From Paenibacillus_F sp047238265 (lineage in GTDB: Bacteria; Bacillota; Bacilli; Paenibacillales; NBRC-103111): a DNA stretch of 64,000 nucleotides. Position 1 is the stretch's first letter. The number at the start of each line of letters is the position of its first letter. The notes under the pieces are model-generated. The model was not told the DNA's origin and did no database searches. It saw nothing but the letters and a program-made list of their open reading frames with translations. The stretch is from NCBI RefSeq assembly GCF_047238265.1, contig NZ_JBDFMM010000001.1, positions 5,766,001-5,830,000 on the forward strand, read 5' to 3'. The position numbers and the translations under genes were made by a program. Shown one piece after another: positions 42,837 to 51,621 of this stretch.

Positions 42837-42886
42837 AAAAAGACCCCCCGGGCCGCCGGAAGCAAGTCCGGATGCGGGAGGTCTTA
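42837..42886 (-). terminator. Terminator of purA
   Basis: GACCTCCCGCATCCGGA pairs with TCCGGCGGCCCGGGGGGTC around AAGC-type loop bases. On the minus strand a TTTTTTATT tract follows. It lies 51 bases after the purA stop. Confidence 0.85.
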
Positions 42887-42936
42887 GGGTCGATGATTAG
42901 GAGAGGGCCGTCTGAATACGGCCTCTTCAAGATTCG

Positions 42937-44224
42937 TTACGCGTAAACCGGGCGGACCAGGTTTGTCTGCTCACGGTTGCGGCCGACAGAGAAGATCGCC
43001 AGCGGAATACCCGTCAGCTGGGAAACGCGCTCCAGGTAATGACGCGCATTTTCCGGCAGGTCGCTGAGCGATTTCGCGTTGGAGACGTCTTCGCTCCAGC
43101 CCGGAAGCTCTTCGTATACCGCTTCGCACTCGGACAGCATGTTAAGACTCGCCGGATAGTGCTCAATGATCTCGCCTCTGTATTTGTAGCCCGTACAAAT
43201 CTTCACGGTTTCCAGGCCCGTCAGCACGTCGATGGAGTTCAGGGACAGGCCGGTAATGCCGCTCACGCGGCGGGCGTGACGGACTACGACGCTGTCGAAC
43301 CAGCCGACGCGGCGCGGACGTCCGGTTACGGTGCCGTACTCGTGGCCCGTTTCGCGGATTTGATCGCCGATGGCGTCGTTCAGCTCCGTCGGGAAAGGAC
43401 CGTCGCCGACACGGGTCGTGTACGCTTTCGCCACGCCGATGATCTGATTGATCTTCGTCGGGCCTACGCCGGAACCGATGCATACGCCGCCGGCCGTCGG
43501 ATTGGACGACGTCACGAACGGGTAGGTGCCTTGGTCGATGTCGAGCATAACGCCCTGCGCGCCTTCGAACAGCACGCGCTTGCCGGCGTCAATCGCATCG
43601 TTCAGAACCACGGACGTGTCCGTTACGAACATGCGGGAGCTGCTCGGCGTAGCCCAGGTATTCTTTCAGGATCGCGTCCGCATCCAGACCGTCGCGTCCG
43701 TACACCTGCTTCAGCAGCGTGTTCTTGTCTTCGACGATATGGCGGAGCTTGCGTTCGAACTCTGCCGCATCCATCAGGTCCGCAATGCGGATACCGTTGC
43801 GCGCCGCTTTGTCCATGTAGCAAGGGCCGATGCCTTTGCGGGTCGTGCCGATTTTGTTGGCGCCTTTGCGGTCTTCTTCCAGCTCGTCCAGAAGCAGATG
43901 ATAAGGCATAATCACATGGGCGCGGTCGCTGATTTTCAGGTTGTCTACGGAAAACCCGTTATCGCGGATATATTGAAGTTCGTCTACCAGAGCAGCCGGA
44001 TTGATGACCATGCCGTTTCCGATGACACACATTTTATCGTGATTGAAAATACCGGACGGTATCATCGTCAGCTTGTACTTCTTGCCTCCGATCAGAATGG
44101 TGTGGCCGGCATTGTTGCCGCCTTGGTAGCGGGCGACCACTTCCGCGGACTCCGCCAAATAGTCCGTGATTTTCCCTTTCCCTTCGTCTCCCCATTGGGT
44201 TCCGACTACAACCACTGTTGACAT
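42937..44224 (-). pseudogene. purA: Adenylosuccinate synthetase, interrupted by a one-base frameshift
   Basis: The locus encodes the whole enzyme, which joins IMP and aspartate with GTP in AMP synthesis, but in two frames. Residues 1 to about 197 (WGDEGKGKITDYL, NAGHTI, GTTRKGIGPCY) run to the sequence EYLGYAEQL. The frame then shifts at a CCC run on the minus strand (plus-strand GGG, 43635-43637). The protein resumes as MFVTDTSVVLNDAIDAGKRV, LFEGAQGVMLDIDQGTYPFV and TGRPRRVGWFD. Deleting one base gives 428 residues, the family length. GGAGGTAATACAGA precedes the ATG. purA is needed for adenine-independent growth, so a sequencing error is at least as likely as a true mutation. Confidence 0.9.
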
Positions 44225-44293
44225 TCTGTATTACCTCCGTTAGGCGAATCTGTATCGCCACTCATTTTGCTTACTTCTTTAACACACCACTTT

Positions 44294-44364
44294 AGTGTAG
44301 CAGACCGCATGAAGCAAAGTCAATAAAACGCGAACAATCATACTATCTCTAGTATGATTGTTCG
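44294..44364 (-). promoter_or_regulatory. purA promoter with PurBox-like inverted pair (also dnaB terminator-like hairpin)
   Basis: TTGACT (44318-44323) and TACACT (44294-44299), read on the minus strand, are 18 bases apart. Just upstream, CGAACAATCATAC and GTATGATTGTTCG form a 13-pair inverted repeat. One arm extends to ATATCCGAACAAT, an exact fit to the PurR box AWWWCCGAACWWT; the other arm is degenerate. The position upstream of -35 resembles the PurR operator of Bacillus purA. The same hairpin, followed by GCGTTTTATT, lies 11 bases after the dnaB stop and could terminate dnaB. Confidence 0.7.
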
Positions 44365-44374
44365 GATATTCCAG

Positions 44375-45730
44375 TCAACCTGTCGGCATCTCCTGATGGG
44401 CGCGATCCATGTTGACGAATTTATTAAAGTTTTTGAGAAACGCCAGTTCTACCGTGCCGACCGGGCCGTTACGCTGCTTGGCGATAATGATCTCGATAAT
44501 GTTCTTTTTCTCGGATTCCTTGTCGTAGTAATCGTCCCGGTAGAGGAACGCCACGATGTCGGCATCCTGCTCGATCGAACCGGATTCCCGAAGGTCGGAC
44601 ATCATCGGACGCTTGTCCTGACGCTGCTCCACACCCCGGCTGAGCTGGGAGAGCGCGATAACCGGCACGTTGAGCTCACGCGCGATCTGTTTCAGCGTAC
44701 GGGAGATCTCGGAGACTTCCTGCTGACGGTTGTCTCCCTTGCCCCTGCCCTGGATAAGCTGCAGGTAGTCGATCAGGATCATGCCGAGACCCTTCTCCTG
44801 CTTGAGCCGGCGGCACTTCGCCCGGATATCCGCTACCGTGACGGAAGGCGAATCGTCGATGTAAATATCCGCTTCGGAAAGCGAACCGATCGCCATCGTC
44901 AGCTTCTCCCAGTCGTCGCCTTCGAGGAAACCCGATCTGAGCCGGGTGGCGTCCACGTTGGCCTCCGCGCAGATCATACGCTGCACAAGCTGCGCGGCGC
45001 CCATCTCGAGCGAGAAGATCGCGACGGTTTCCTTCGCCCTGACACCGACATTCTGTGCGATGTTAAGAGCGAAAGCCGTCTTACCTACGGAAGGACGGGC
45101 CGCCACGATGATCAAGTCGGAGCGCTGGAAGCCCGACGTCATTTTGTCGAGATCGTTGAAGCCCGACGGAATCCCGGTGGAGCCGCCTTTATGGGAATAA
45201 AGAAACTCCACCCGTTCGAAGACTTCCATCAGAACGTCCCGGATGGAGATAAAGCCGTTGGAAGCCCGGCGCTGCGAGATTTCGAGAATGCGGGCTTCCG
45301 CATCGTTGAGCATCATGCCCACATCGTCGGCGCTCGCGTAGCCGTCCGAGACGATCTGCGAAGCCGTCCGGATGAGTCTGCGGAGCAGCGATTTCTCTTC
45401 TACGATTTGCCCGTAGTAGTCGATGTTCGCTGCCGTCGGTACGGCGTTGGCCAGCTCCGACAAATAGGCGACTCCGCCGATTTCCTCCAGCTGCTGCTTG
45501 TTCTGCAGCCGGGCGGTCAGCGTCACGAGATCGACCGGCTCGTCTTCCTCCGCCAGCTCGATCATCGCTTCGAAGATGTGCTGATGGGCCGGACGGTAGA
45601 AATCGTCCGGGCTCATCCGCTCCATCGCCGTGATCAGCGAGTCGCTGTCCAGGAGGATGGCGCCGAGAACGGCCTGTTCGGCTTCTATATTTTGCGGCAG
45701 AACACGTCCCATGAACATTTCTTCGTTCAT
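44375..45730 (-). CDS. dnaB: Replicative DNA helicase DnaB (DnaC in Bacillus naming)
   Basis: A 451-residue hexameric helicase that unwinds DNA ahead of the fork. The N-terminal DnaB domain begins LPQNIEAEQAVLGAILLDSD. The RecA-like motor has Walker A ARPSVGKTAFALN near 210, Walker B ILIDYLQLIQG near 310 and MSDLRESGSIEQDADIVAFL near 380. No intein is present and the length is normal. AGGTGAAG precedes the ATG. It is the last gene of the mazG-like/yybS/gdpP/rplI/dnaB operon, whose promoter region carries DnaA boxes. Confidence 0.97.
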   Translation of the reverse strand: MNEEMFMGRVLPQNIEAEQAVLGAILLDSDSLITAMERMSPDDFYRPAHQHIFEAMIELAEEDEPVDLVTLTARLQNKQQLEEIGGVAYLSELANAVPTAANIDYYGQIVEEKSLLRRLIRTASQIVSDGYASADDVGMMLNDAEARILEISQRRASNGFISIRDVLMEVFERVEFLYSHKGGSTGIPSGFNDLDKMTSGFQRSDLIIVAARPSVGKTAFALNIAQNVGVRAKETVAIFSLEMGAAQLVQRMICAEANVDATRLRSGFLEGDDWEKLTMAIGSLSEADIYIDDSPSVTVADIRAKCRRLKQEKGLGMILIDYLQLIQGRGKGDNRQQEVSEISRTLKQIARELNVPVIALSQLSRGVEQRQDKRPMMSDLRESGSIEQDADIVAFLYRDDYYDKESEKKNIIEIIIAKQRNGPVGTVELAFLKNFNKFVNMDRAHQEMPTG

Positions 45731-45795
45731 GAAGCTTCACCTGTTCTATTGTTAGTTTCTATCCTGTCCAATCTTAGAAGGAATAATAACACCGT

Positions 45796-46239
45796 CTATT
45801 CTTCCGATACTTGTACGCTGATCGTAGCCGTTACTTCCGTATGCAGCTTAACGGGCACTTTCGTTACGCCCAGAGAACGGATAGGATCGTTCAGTAGAAT
45901 TTTGCGTTTATCGATTTTATGGCCGGCTTTCTCCAATTGCTCCGCGATCTGCTTGCTTGTAATAGCGCCGAATAAACGGCCGCCTTCACCGGCTTTCGTT
46001 TTGATGGTCACGGTCGTTTCGTTCAGCTTGCCGGCCAGAACTTCCGCGTCTTCTTTCTCTTGATCCTTGCGCTTCTGTTCGGCTTTCTTCTGCTGGTCCA
46101 CCTGTTTAACCGCCCCGTTCGTTCCTGCCGCGGCCAGTCCGCGGGGGATCAGGAAGTTCGTTGCGTAACCTTCGGATACCTCTTTGATTTCCCCTTTTTT
46201 GCCTTGCCCTTTAACGTCCTTCAGAAATACGACTTTCAT
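45796..46239 (-). CDS. rplI: 50S ribosomal protein L9
   Basis: 147 residues with the classic start MKVVFLKDVKGQGKKGEIKE, then YATNFLIPRGLA (RNA-binding domain), a long connecting helix (QQKKAEQKRKDQEKED) and the C-terminal domain with GGRLFGAITSKQIAEQLEK. It binds 23S rRNA at the base of the L1 stalk. Its ATG overlaps the gdpP TGA by four bases, and 65 bases separate it from dnaB. Confidence 0.97.
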   Translation of the reverse strand: MKVVFLKDVKGQGKKGEIKEVSEGYATNFLIPRGLAAAGTNGAVKQVDQQKKAEQKRKDQEKEDAEVLAGKLNETTVTIKTKAGEGGRLFGAITSKQIAEQLEKAGHKIDKRKILLNDPIRSLGVTKVPVKLHTEVTATISVQVSEE

Positions 46240-48203
46240 TCGAAAAGCCCCTCCTCTTCCTCTATCTCTTGCAATATTTGTTTCAGCTTCGCCGCCGCTT
46301 CCTGCGGATTCAGCTCAAGCTGGGTCGCTGCGTTCGTCAGGTGGCCGCCGCCGCCCATCCGTTCCATCACGATTTGAACGTTCATCGCGCCGAGCGAGCG
46401 TGCGCTGATGCCGGTTAAACCGTCCGGCCGTTCACAGATGACGAAGGAGGCGAAAACGCCGGTCATATTTAATAAGGTATCAGCCACCTGGGCGATCATC
46501 AACTGAGAATATTTGTGATTCTGTTCGCCGACCGCCAGAGCGATATGATCATACATCATTTCCGTATGTCTCATAATCTCGGCTTTCTCGATATACGATT
46601 GAAGATCTTCCTTCAGCATCTTCTGGATGAGGGTCGGGTCCGCCCCGTTCCGCCTCAGGAAAGAAGCCGCTTCGAACGTGCGCGAGCCCGTGCGGAGACT
46701 GAACTGCTTCGTGTCGACCACGATTCCGGCCAGCAGCACGGTAGCCTCCAGCGCGTCCAGCGACATCTTCTCGTTGAAGTACTGGAGCAGCTCCGTGACC
46801 AGCTCGCAGGTCGACGACGCGTAAGGCTCCATGTACACGAGCACGGCGTCGTGGAAAAACTCTTCGCTGCGGCGGTGATGATCCACGACCATGACACGGT
46901 GTGTCAGGTTGAACAGTTTCGGCTCGGCGACCATCGAAGCCCGGTGCGTATCCAGCACGACGGCCAGCGTCCGCTGCGTCGTGATCTGCATCGCCTGCGC
47001 CGGTGTGATGAACCACCGGTTCAGCTTCTCGTCCTCTTCGATCATCGCCATCAGCTTCTCGATCGAAGGATTGATGCCTTCCAGCACAATGTAGCCTTCC
47101 TTGTTGCTGATCTGCACGGCCTTCAGCAGGCCGATTGCCGCGCCGATGGAGTCCATATCCGGAAAGCGGTGTCCCATGATGATGACCTTGTCGCTTTCCT
47201 TGATCAGATCTCTCAGCGCATGAGAGATCACGCGGGCACGCACGCGTGTACGCTTCTCTACGGCGTTGGTACGCCCTCCGTAGAACGAGATGCGCTGGCC
47301 CGCCTTGACGGTCACCTGGTCGCCTCCGCGGCCCAGAGACATGTCCAGGCTCGTCTGAGCGACCCGGCCGAGCTCCTCAAGCTCCTCGATGCCGGAAGCG
47401 ATCCCCACGCTGACCGTCAACGGCAGCTTGTATTCCATCGTGAGATCGCGCACTTCATCTAGGATGTCGAACCGGTTCTGCTCCAGCTCGCGCAGCGCCT
47501 TCTGATTCATCAGAATCAGAAAACGGTCGGATGCGGTCCTGCGCAGATAGACTCCGTACCGGTGAGCCCACTCCGTGATTTCACCGGTTACCCGGGCGAG
47601 CATGATACTCCGCGTCTGATCGTCCATTCCCTGGGTGACTTCATCCAGGTTATCCATCAGGACGATCCCGATCGCGATTTTTTCCTCGTCATGCTTCTGA
47701 ACGAGCCGGACGTAATCCGTCACATCGCGGATATACAGAAGACGCTCGTCGGGACGGTGCCAGAGTTTGTACACCTGGCCGTCCTGCTCGATTTCGTACG
47801 TCTCTTCCTTTTCCTTCTCCTTGCCCGGCTTCCAGTTTGGAAACACTTCCTCCAGGGAATCCCCGATTACGGAGTCCTTTTTGGCGAGCTTGGCGACGAA
47901 CGGATTATGCCATTCGATTTCTTTTTCTTCATTATATAGAATCATGCCGATCGGAAGCTCCGATATCACATCGCCGGCGGATTTTTTAACCCGGTGCGTG
48001 ATGGTGCCCAGATAAGCATTCAAATCGTGACGAAAAGCACTCTCCGCCTTCCACGAGAAGTAAAGCACAAGTCCCGAGGCCAGCAGAGCAGCGACACCCA
48101 ATACCCATTCATACAGAAACAGTACGATCGTTAAAGCGCCAAGCAGCGCAAACGTCCATACCATGTGTTGTCCATGCCATCGTTTCGACAAGAATTTCGG
48201 CAT
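46236..48203 (-). CDS. gdpP: Cyclic-di-AMP phosphodiesterase GdpP
   Basis: 655 residues. It has two N-terminal membrane helices, a PAS domain, a degenerate GGDEF domain (no GGDEF box seen; the region reads SLGRGGDQVTVK) and DHH/DHHA1 catalytic domains. Metal-site motifs are GHRFPDMDSIGAA near 345, VVDHHRRSEE near 437 and GGGGHLTNAA near 618. It hydrolyses c-di-AMP to pApA and so affects potassium, wall stress and beta-lactam tolerance. AGGGGAG lies before the ATG. Coupled to rplI downstream. Confidence 0.96.
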   Translation of the reverse strand: MPKFLSKRWHGQHMVWTFALLGALTIVLFLYEWVLGVAALLASGLVLYFSWKAESAFRHDLNAYLGTITHRVKKSAGDVISELPIGMILYNEEKEIEWHNPFVAKLAKKDSVIGDSLEEVFPNWKPGKEKEKEETYEIEQDGQVYKLWHRPDERLLYIRDVTDYVRLVQKHDEEKIAIGIVLMDNLDEVTQGMDDQTRSIMLARVTGEITEWAHRYGVYLRRTASDRFLILMNQKALRELEQNRFDILDEVRDLTMEYKLPLTVSVGIASGIEELEELGRVAQTSLDMSLGRGGDQVTVKAGQRISFYGGRTNAVEKRTRVRARVISHALRDLIKESDKVIIMGHRFPDMDSIGAAIGLLKAVQISNKEGYIVLEGINPSIEKLMAMIEEDEKLNRWFITPAQAMQITTQRTLAVVLDTHRASMVAEPKLFNLTHRVMVVDHHRRSEEFFHDAVLVYMEPYASSTCELVTELLQYFNEKMSLDALEATVLLAGIVVDTKQFSLRTGSRTFEAASFLRRNGADPTLIQKMLKEDLQSYIEKAEIMRHTEMMYDHIALAVGEQNHKYSQLMIAQVADTLLNMTGVFASFVICERPDGLTGISARSLGAMNVQIVMERMGGGGHLTNAATQLELNPQEAAAKLKQILQEIEEEEGLFE

Positions 48204-48220
48204 TTATTCTCCCCTGACCC

Positions 48221-49153
48221 TTATCTAGATTTGAAGAGCCTTTCCCGTAACGGAAAAGCCACATCGAACACGCCGAGTAAACTGTAGAGCACAAGCAAAA
48301 ACGGCATAAACACGACCAGAAGAATCGTGCCGGCCACCGGCAGCAGTTTACCCCAACCTTTATAATGGGCCACGAACGCAAGAAACGAAATTGCTTGGAC
48401 GGCGAACGCGAACATAAGCAGCGGCAGCAGATTGATAAGCAGAGCCGACATCAGCGAATTGGTCGCCGAGACGAACAGCATATCCGCCGCGAACGCGATG
48501 AGGTAAATCCAGACGAACGCTTTCGGCAGCTTCCACTCTCTTACAGGCGGCATGCCGGGAATGTCCTCTCCCATGCGGTTAAGCAGGCGGCGTCCGATCA
48601 GATGAGTAACTCCGATGAAGTAGAGCGAGAACAGAATCATATCCAGCGGAATGATTTGTACGAGCACATCCACATACCACTGCATGTCGCCCTGGGTCGG
48701 CAGCATGCCCTTTACGGCCGGCTGCATGTTGTTCAAATAATCCAGCATGACCGTTTTGAATTTCTTGATGAAATTCAAGTTGAACAGGAACCCGATCACG
48801 AGCGTAAGCAGCATTTCGGCCAGAAAAGTAAGCGTACCGTACGTGATAACCAAATGTGCGGGCGCCTTCTTCTTATAAAGCGTGCCGATTACGATAACCG
48901 GCGGCAGCAGGAATAATGAAATGGCCAGGACGACGAATCCCGTCCATCCGAGCAGTAAATTGACAACCAGGAGTATTCCCAGATAAAAAGCCGTAAACCG
49001 TTTGGCGTCCAGCTTCACGAACAGAATCAAGACCGGAATCATGAGAAAACTGGCCGTAATCACTAAATAGGACGTCATAAAAGATAACAGAAAGAGTATA
49101 TACAGCAGACCCCATCCGATGAACTGCAAATTTTTCTTTGTCAACGCGTTCAC
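48221..49153 (-). CDS. yybS: YybS-like DUF2232 membrane protein
   Basis: A 310-residue integral membrane protein with about eight hydrophobic segments, beginning FIGWGLLYILFLLSFMTSYL and ending AGTILLVVFMPFLLVLYSLL. It matches the DUF2232/YybS family, which is conserved next to gdpP in Firmicutes and resembles energy-coupling-factor S components in layout. The start is GTG 49153, overlapping the TGA of the MazG-like gene, so translation is coupled. The specific function is unknown. Confidence 0.88.
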   Translation of the reverse strand: MNALTKKNLQFIGWGLLYILFLLSFMTSYLVITASFLMIPVLILFVKLDAKRFTAFYLGILLVVNLLLGWTGFVVLAISLFLLPPVIVIGTLYKKKAPAHLVITYGTLTFLAEMLLTLVIGFLFNLNFIKKFKTVMLDYLNNMQPAVKGMLPTQGDMQWYVDVLVQIIPLDMILFSLYFIGVTHLIGRRLLNRMGEDIPGMPPVREWKLPKAFVWIYLIAFAADMLFVSATNSLMSALLINLLPLLMFAFAVQAISFLAFVAHYKGWGKLLPVAGTILLVVFMPFLLVLYSLLGVFDVAFPLRERLFKSR

Positions 49154-49461
49154 CTCTTACGAAGATGATCTTCCAGTGCCGAGATATCTCCATACCAATC
49201 CTCGAGCTGGTGACCTTCTTCTCTATGCTTTTTCATTTTATCCATGATTGCTTCATCTAAACTTCGAAAAGAGACCCCAAGCCGGCGGCCAAGTATATAC
49301 ACGCTGGAAATCAGACTGGCAAGGCCATCCGTAATTTTAGCCTGATTGCCCTCCCATATCCCTTTCAACAAACGTGCTACCTGATCGACAACCTCGGTTT
49401 TGAGCCATTCAATGACCTTGACCCGCTTCGCGAGATCAACCTCTCTTTCCCGATTGGACAA
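49150..49461 (-). CDS. MazG-like family protein
   Basis: A 103-residue all-helical protein of the MazG-like family (all-alpha NTP pyrophosphatase-like fold). The region ADGLASLISSVYILGRRLGV-type helix is seen as ITDGLASLISSVYILGRRLG, followed by DEAIMDKMKKHREEGHQLED. True MazG house-cleaning enzymes carry an ExxED...D metal pattern; here only part is visible, so activity is uncertain. The start is TTG 49461 with GGGGAGGAG upstream. It opens the operon leading to yybS, gdpP, rplI and dnaB. A TATAAT lies near 49500. Confidence 0.75.
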   Translation of the reverse strand: MSNREREVDLAKRVKVIEWLKTEVVDQVARLLKGIWEGNQAKITDGLASLISSVYILGRRLGVSFRSLDEAIMDKMKKHREEGHQLEDWYGDISALEDHLRKR

Positions 49462-49963
49462 TGCCCGCTCCTCCCCTTATCCCTTACAAGCTTTATACAC
49501 GATTATACCACAAAACAGCTCCAGCTGTGTTTCCTGAACTTGGTCCTCCACGTGCTCCGGACACCTTAAATTTCAGTCAGCTTCAGCCTTTCCTGCGGAT
49601 TCGGTCTCCTTTAGTACCCGGTTTGGAGATAACTAGAAACTCCTCGGCATCATGCGAACGGTTATGGATATGATTCGGGGGAACGCGGCGGAATTTTAAG
49701 GTCATCATGTTGGCCTAGCTCCTGCCATACACCGCTGTCTCCATCACAACCTGCCCCGTTAAAATGAGAAAGAACGGGCTACGCACTCATGCAAATCTAT
49801 CCTCGCTCGTTCGGGGCGTTCGTTCGTGAATAATCGTTTCGCCTGCTTTGTGGAGATACCAGCCGTCGCATCCTTTTCTCCATACGTAATGATCGGCGTT
49901 TTACTTACTGATTTTTCAAATCACCTGCCACTCTCCGATTTGTAGATAACTTTCGTCCGTTTT
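49462..49963. other. Non-coding stretch upstream of the MazG-like gene
   Basis: About 500 bases without a convincing gene on either strand. Short frames here have no ribosome sites or family features. A TATAAT -10 on the minus strand near 49500 is the likely operon promoter. A modest hairpin (CCCGTT...AACGGG) occurs near 49757-49779. Confidence 0.5.
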
Positions 49964-50084
49964 CTATCCACATGTGCATAACTTTCCGTCCGGATTCAGT
50001 CACCGTGTTTTCCACATGTCCCCAAGTCCTATCTCCATTCTATAAAAGTTCCTGTGGACTGTCTAACTCCAGCGGTTATCCACA
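49964..50084. promoter_or_regulatory. DnaA-box cluster
   Basis: One exact DnaA box TTATCCACA lies at 50076-50084. Single-mismatch boxes are CTATCCACA at 49964-49972, TTATGCACA (minus strand, 49973-49981) and TTTTCCACA at 50008-50016. A two-mismatch site lies at 50053-50061. The first two abut head to head. The cluster lies between the rpsR terminators and the promoter of the operon that ends in dnaB. Confidence 0.7.
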
Positions 50085-50110
50085 GAATTTCTGCTATCAG
50101 GAGCATAAAA

Positions 50111-50133
50111 AAACCGGAGATTTTTCTCCGGCT
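50111..50133 (-). terminator. Second terminator after rpsR
   Basis: CCGGAGA/TCTCCGG with a short T loop. On the minus strand it is followed by TTTTTTTATG. It backs up the terminator at 50199. Confidence 0.85.
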
Positions 50134-50198
50134 TCCTGTTTTGATCCTTTTTGATCCTTTTTATTTCGCTTTCCTCAACTTCCTTGGCAATAAAAAAA

Positions 50199-50224
50199 AG
50201 ACAACCGGCAGAACCGGCTGTCTT
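50199..50224 (-). terminator. Main terminator of rpsF-ssb-rpsR
   Basis: AAGACAGCCGG and CCGGTTGTCTT form the stem. On the minus strand TTTTTTTTATT follows, 15 bases beyond the rpsR stop. Confidence 0.9.
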
Positions 50225-50238
50225 CTTCTCTATACAAA

Positions 50239-50547
50239 CTACTCCGTAGTGTATGGAAGCAAAGCAATTGTGCGCGAGCGCTTGATTGCTGTTGTCAGCA
50301 TACGCTGATACTTCGCGGAAGTACCTGTTACACGACGAGGCAAGATTTTACCTCTTTCGGAGATAAATTTCTTAAGGGTCTCGATATCTTTGTAATCGAT
50401 ATGAGTGATCTTGTTTGCTGTGAAGTAGCAAACTTTACGGCGCTTACCGCCTTTACCGCGGCGTGGAGTAAACTTGCGCTCCGAACGCTCCGGACGATCA
50501 CCGCCTTCCGAACGTTGCGGACGGCTGCTTGTTTGTTGTTCGCTCAT
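50239..50547 (-). CDS. rpsR: 30S ribosomal protein S18
   Basis: 102 residues with the S18 core KVCYFTANKITHIDYKDIET, LKKFISERGKILPRRVTGTS and AKYQRMLTTAIKRSRTIALL. The N-terminal ~25 residues are an unusually long polar, low-complexity extension (RPQRSEGGDRPERSER), common in Paenibacillaceae-like proteins. Partner of S6 on the 30S platform. Third gene of the rpsF-ssb-rpsR operon. Confidence 0.97.
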   Translation of the reverse strand: MSEQQTSSRPQRSEGGDRPERSERKFTPRRGKGGKRRKVCYFTANKITHIDYKDIETLKKFISERGKILPRRVTGTSAKYQRMLTTAIKRSRTIALLPYTTE

Positions 50548-50566
50548 TTGAGTCAGTCCTTTCTAC

Positions 50567-51049
50567 TTAGAATGGCAAATCATCATCGGATATGTCGATC
50601 GGTTTCCCGTCGTCGAGGAAAGGATCCTGCTGTTGATCCCGCGTATTTCGGCCGCTGCCGTTTCCGCCGCCGCCATATCCACCGCCTGAACCGCCGGAGT
50701 ATGAACCCTCTTCACGGTTTGCGGAATTTGCGGATTCCAGGAAGCGCACATTATCGGCAATAACTTCGGTCACGTAAACTTTACGTCCCTCGTTGTTGTC
50801 GTACGAGCGTACCTGCATACGTCCTTCCACTGCCGCCAAACGGCCTTTGCGAAGATAGTTGGCGCAAGTTTCCGCAAGCTGTCTCCAAGTCACGACAGGT
50901 ATGAAATCGGCTTCCCGTTCCTTCGATTGCGAACTTACGAACGGCCGATCCACCGCCAGTGTAAATTGGGTTACGGCCACACCCGCAGGTGTGTAACGCA
51001 GCTCAGGATCTCTTGTTAGTCTGCCGATAAGAATTACACGGTTTAACAA
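50567..51049 (-). CDS. ssb: Single-stranded DNA-binding protein SSB
   Basis: A 160-residue OB-fold protein. The binding domain spans about 1-108 (MLNRVILIGRLTRDPELRYT; VVTWRQLAETCANYLRKGRL). A Gly/Ser/Asn-rich linker and the acidic partner-binding tail DISDDDLPF follow. It coats single-stranded DNA during replication and repair. 38 bases separate it from rpsF. Confidence 0.97.
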   Translation of the reverse strand: MLNRVILIGRLTRDPELRYTPAGVAVTQFTLAVDRPFVSSQSKEREADFIPVVTWRQLAETCANYLRKGRLAAVEGRMQVRSYDNNEGRKVYVTEVIADNVRFLESANSANREEGSYSGGSGGGYGGGGNGSGRNTRDQQQDPFLDDGKPIDISDDDLPF

Positions 51050-51087
51050 CGTTCATCCCTCCGATGCTTCCTTACTTAACACGCCGA

Positions 51088-51375
51088 TTAGGCTACGTCT
51101 TTAACGATCAGGTAGCGAATGACTTCGTCGGAAATCTTCATTACACGATCAAGCTCTGCTACAACTGCAGGTTCTGCGTTGAAATGTACGAGCACATAGT
51201 GTCCGTCACGGAACTTGTTGATCTCGTACGCAAGGCGACGTTTACCCATCAGGTCGTGCTTTGTAATTTCGCCACCACCGTTGGTGATAATGCCTTGGAA
51301 CTTCTCTACAGTAGATTGAACTTGTTCTTGTTCAATGTCTGTACGAATGATATACATCACTTCGTATTTACGCAT
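51088..51375 (-). CDS. rpsF: 30S ribosomal protein S6
   Basis: 95 residues beginning MRKYEVMYIIRTDIEQEQ, with LMGKRRLAYEINKFRDGHYV in the middle and a terminal DEVIRYLIVKD. ATG 51375 has AAGGAGGTG eight bases upstream; the longer frame to 51426 has none. First gene of rpsF-ssb-rpsR. Confidence 0.97.
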   Translation of the reverse strand: MRKYEVMYIIRTDIEQEQVQSTVEKFQGIITNGGGEITKHDLMGKRRLAYEINKFRDGHYVLVHFNAEPAVVAELDRVMKISDEVIRYLIVKDVA

Positions 51376-51389
51376 GCTTGTCACCTCCT

Positions 51390-51425
51390 TTTGGACTAAG
51401 CGGCTCCCAATTCTGATCGGGAGCA
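51390..51425 (-). promoter_or_regulatory. Candidate S6:S18-binding leader hairpin of rpsF
   Basis: GCTCCC and GGGAGC form a stem in the rpsF leader, with CCG immediately 3' of the stem, 15 bases before the Shine-Dalgarno. Bacterial rpsF leaders often hold a hairpin with a CCG element bound by the S6:S18 pair for feedback control. The match is partial. Confidence 0.4.
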
Positions 51426-51621
51426 AGGAGCGAGAATTAATTGAATTACAAAACTCGCACCTAAATACTATAGCAGATTGCTTTCCCCATTACAAGTCAT
51501 AACCTGTCCAAACTCCGGAACTGCCAATGTCTGCTTGCCGGCGGACTTCCTGCGCGGCACATGCTATTCCTGAGCGGCGGACATACTAATTCCGTAATTC
51601 AAAAGCCTGGGGGTGAAAAAG

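Noticed and set aside
42709..42930. 73-codon minus-strand frame after purA
   Set aside because: It runs through the purA terminator and has no start signals.
44354..46063. 569-codon plus-strand open frame
   Set aside because: Antisense to dnaB and rplI, which are certain.
50142..50165. Tandem TGATCCTTTT repeat
   Set aside because: Only two short copies between terminators; no array and no spacer pattern of a CRISPR.
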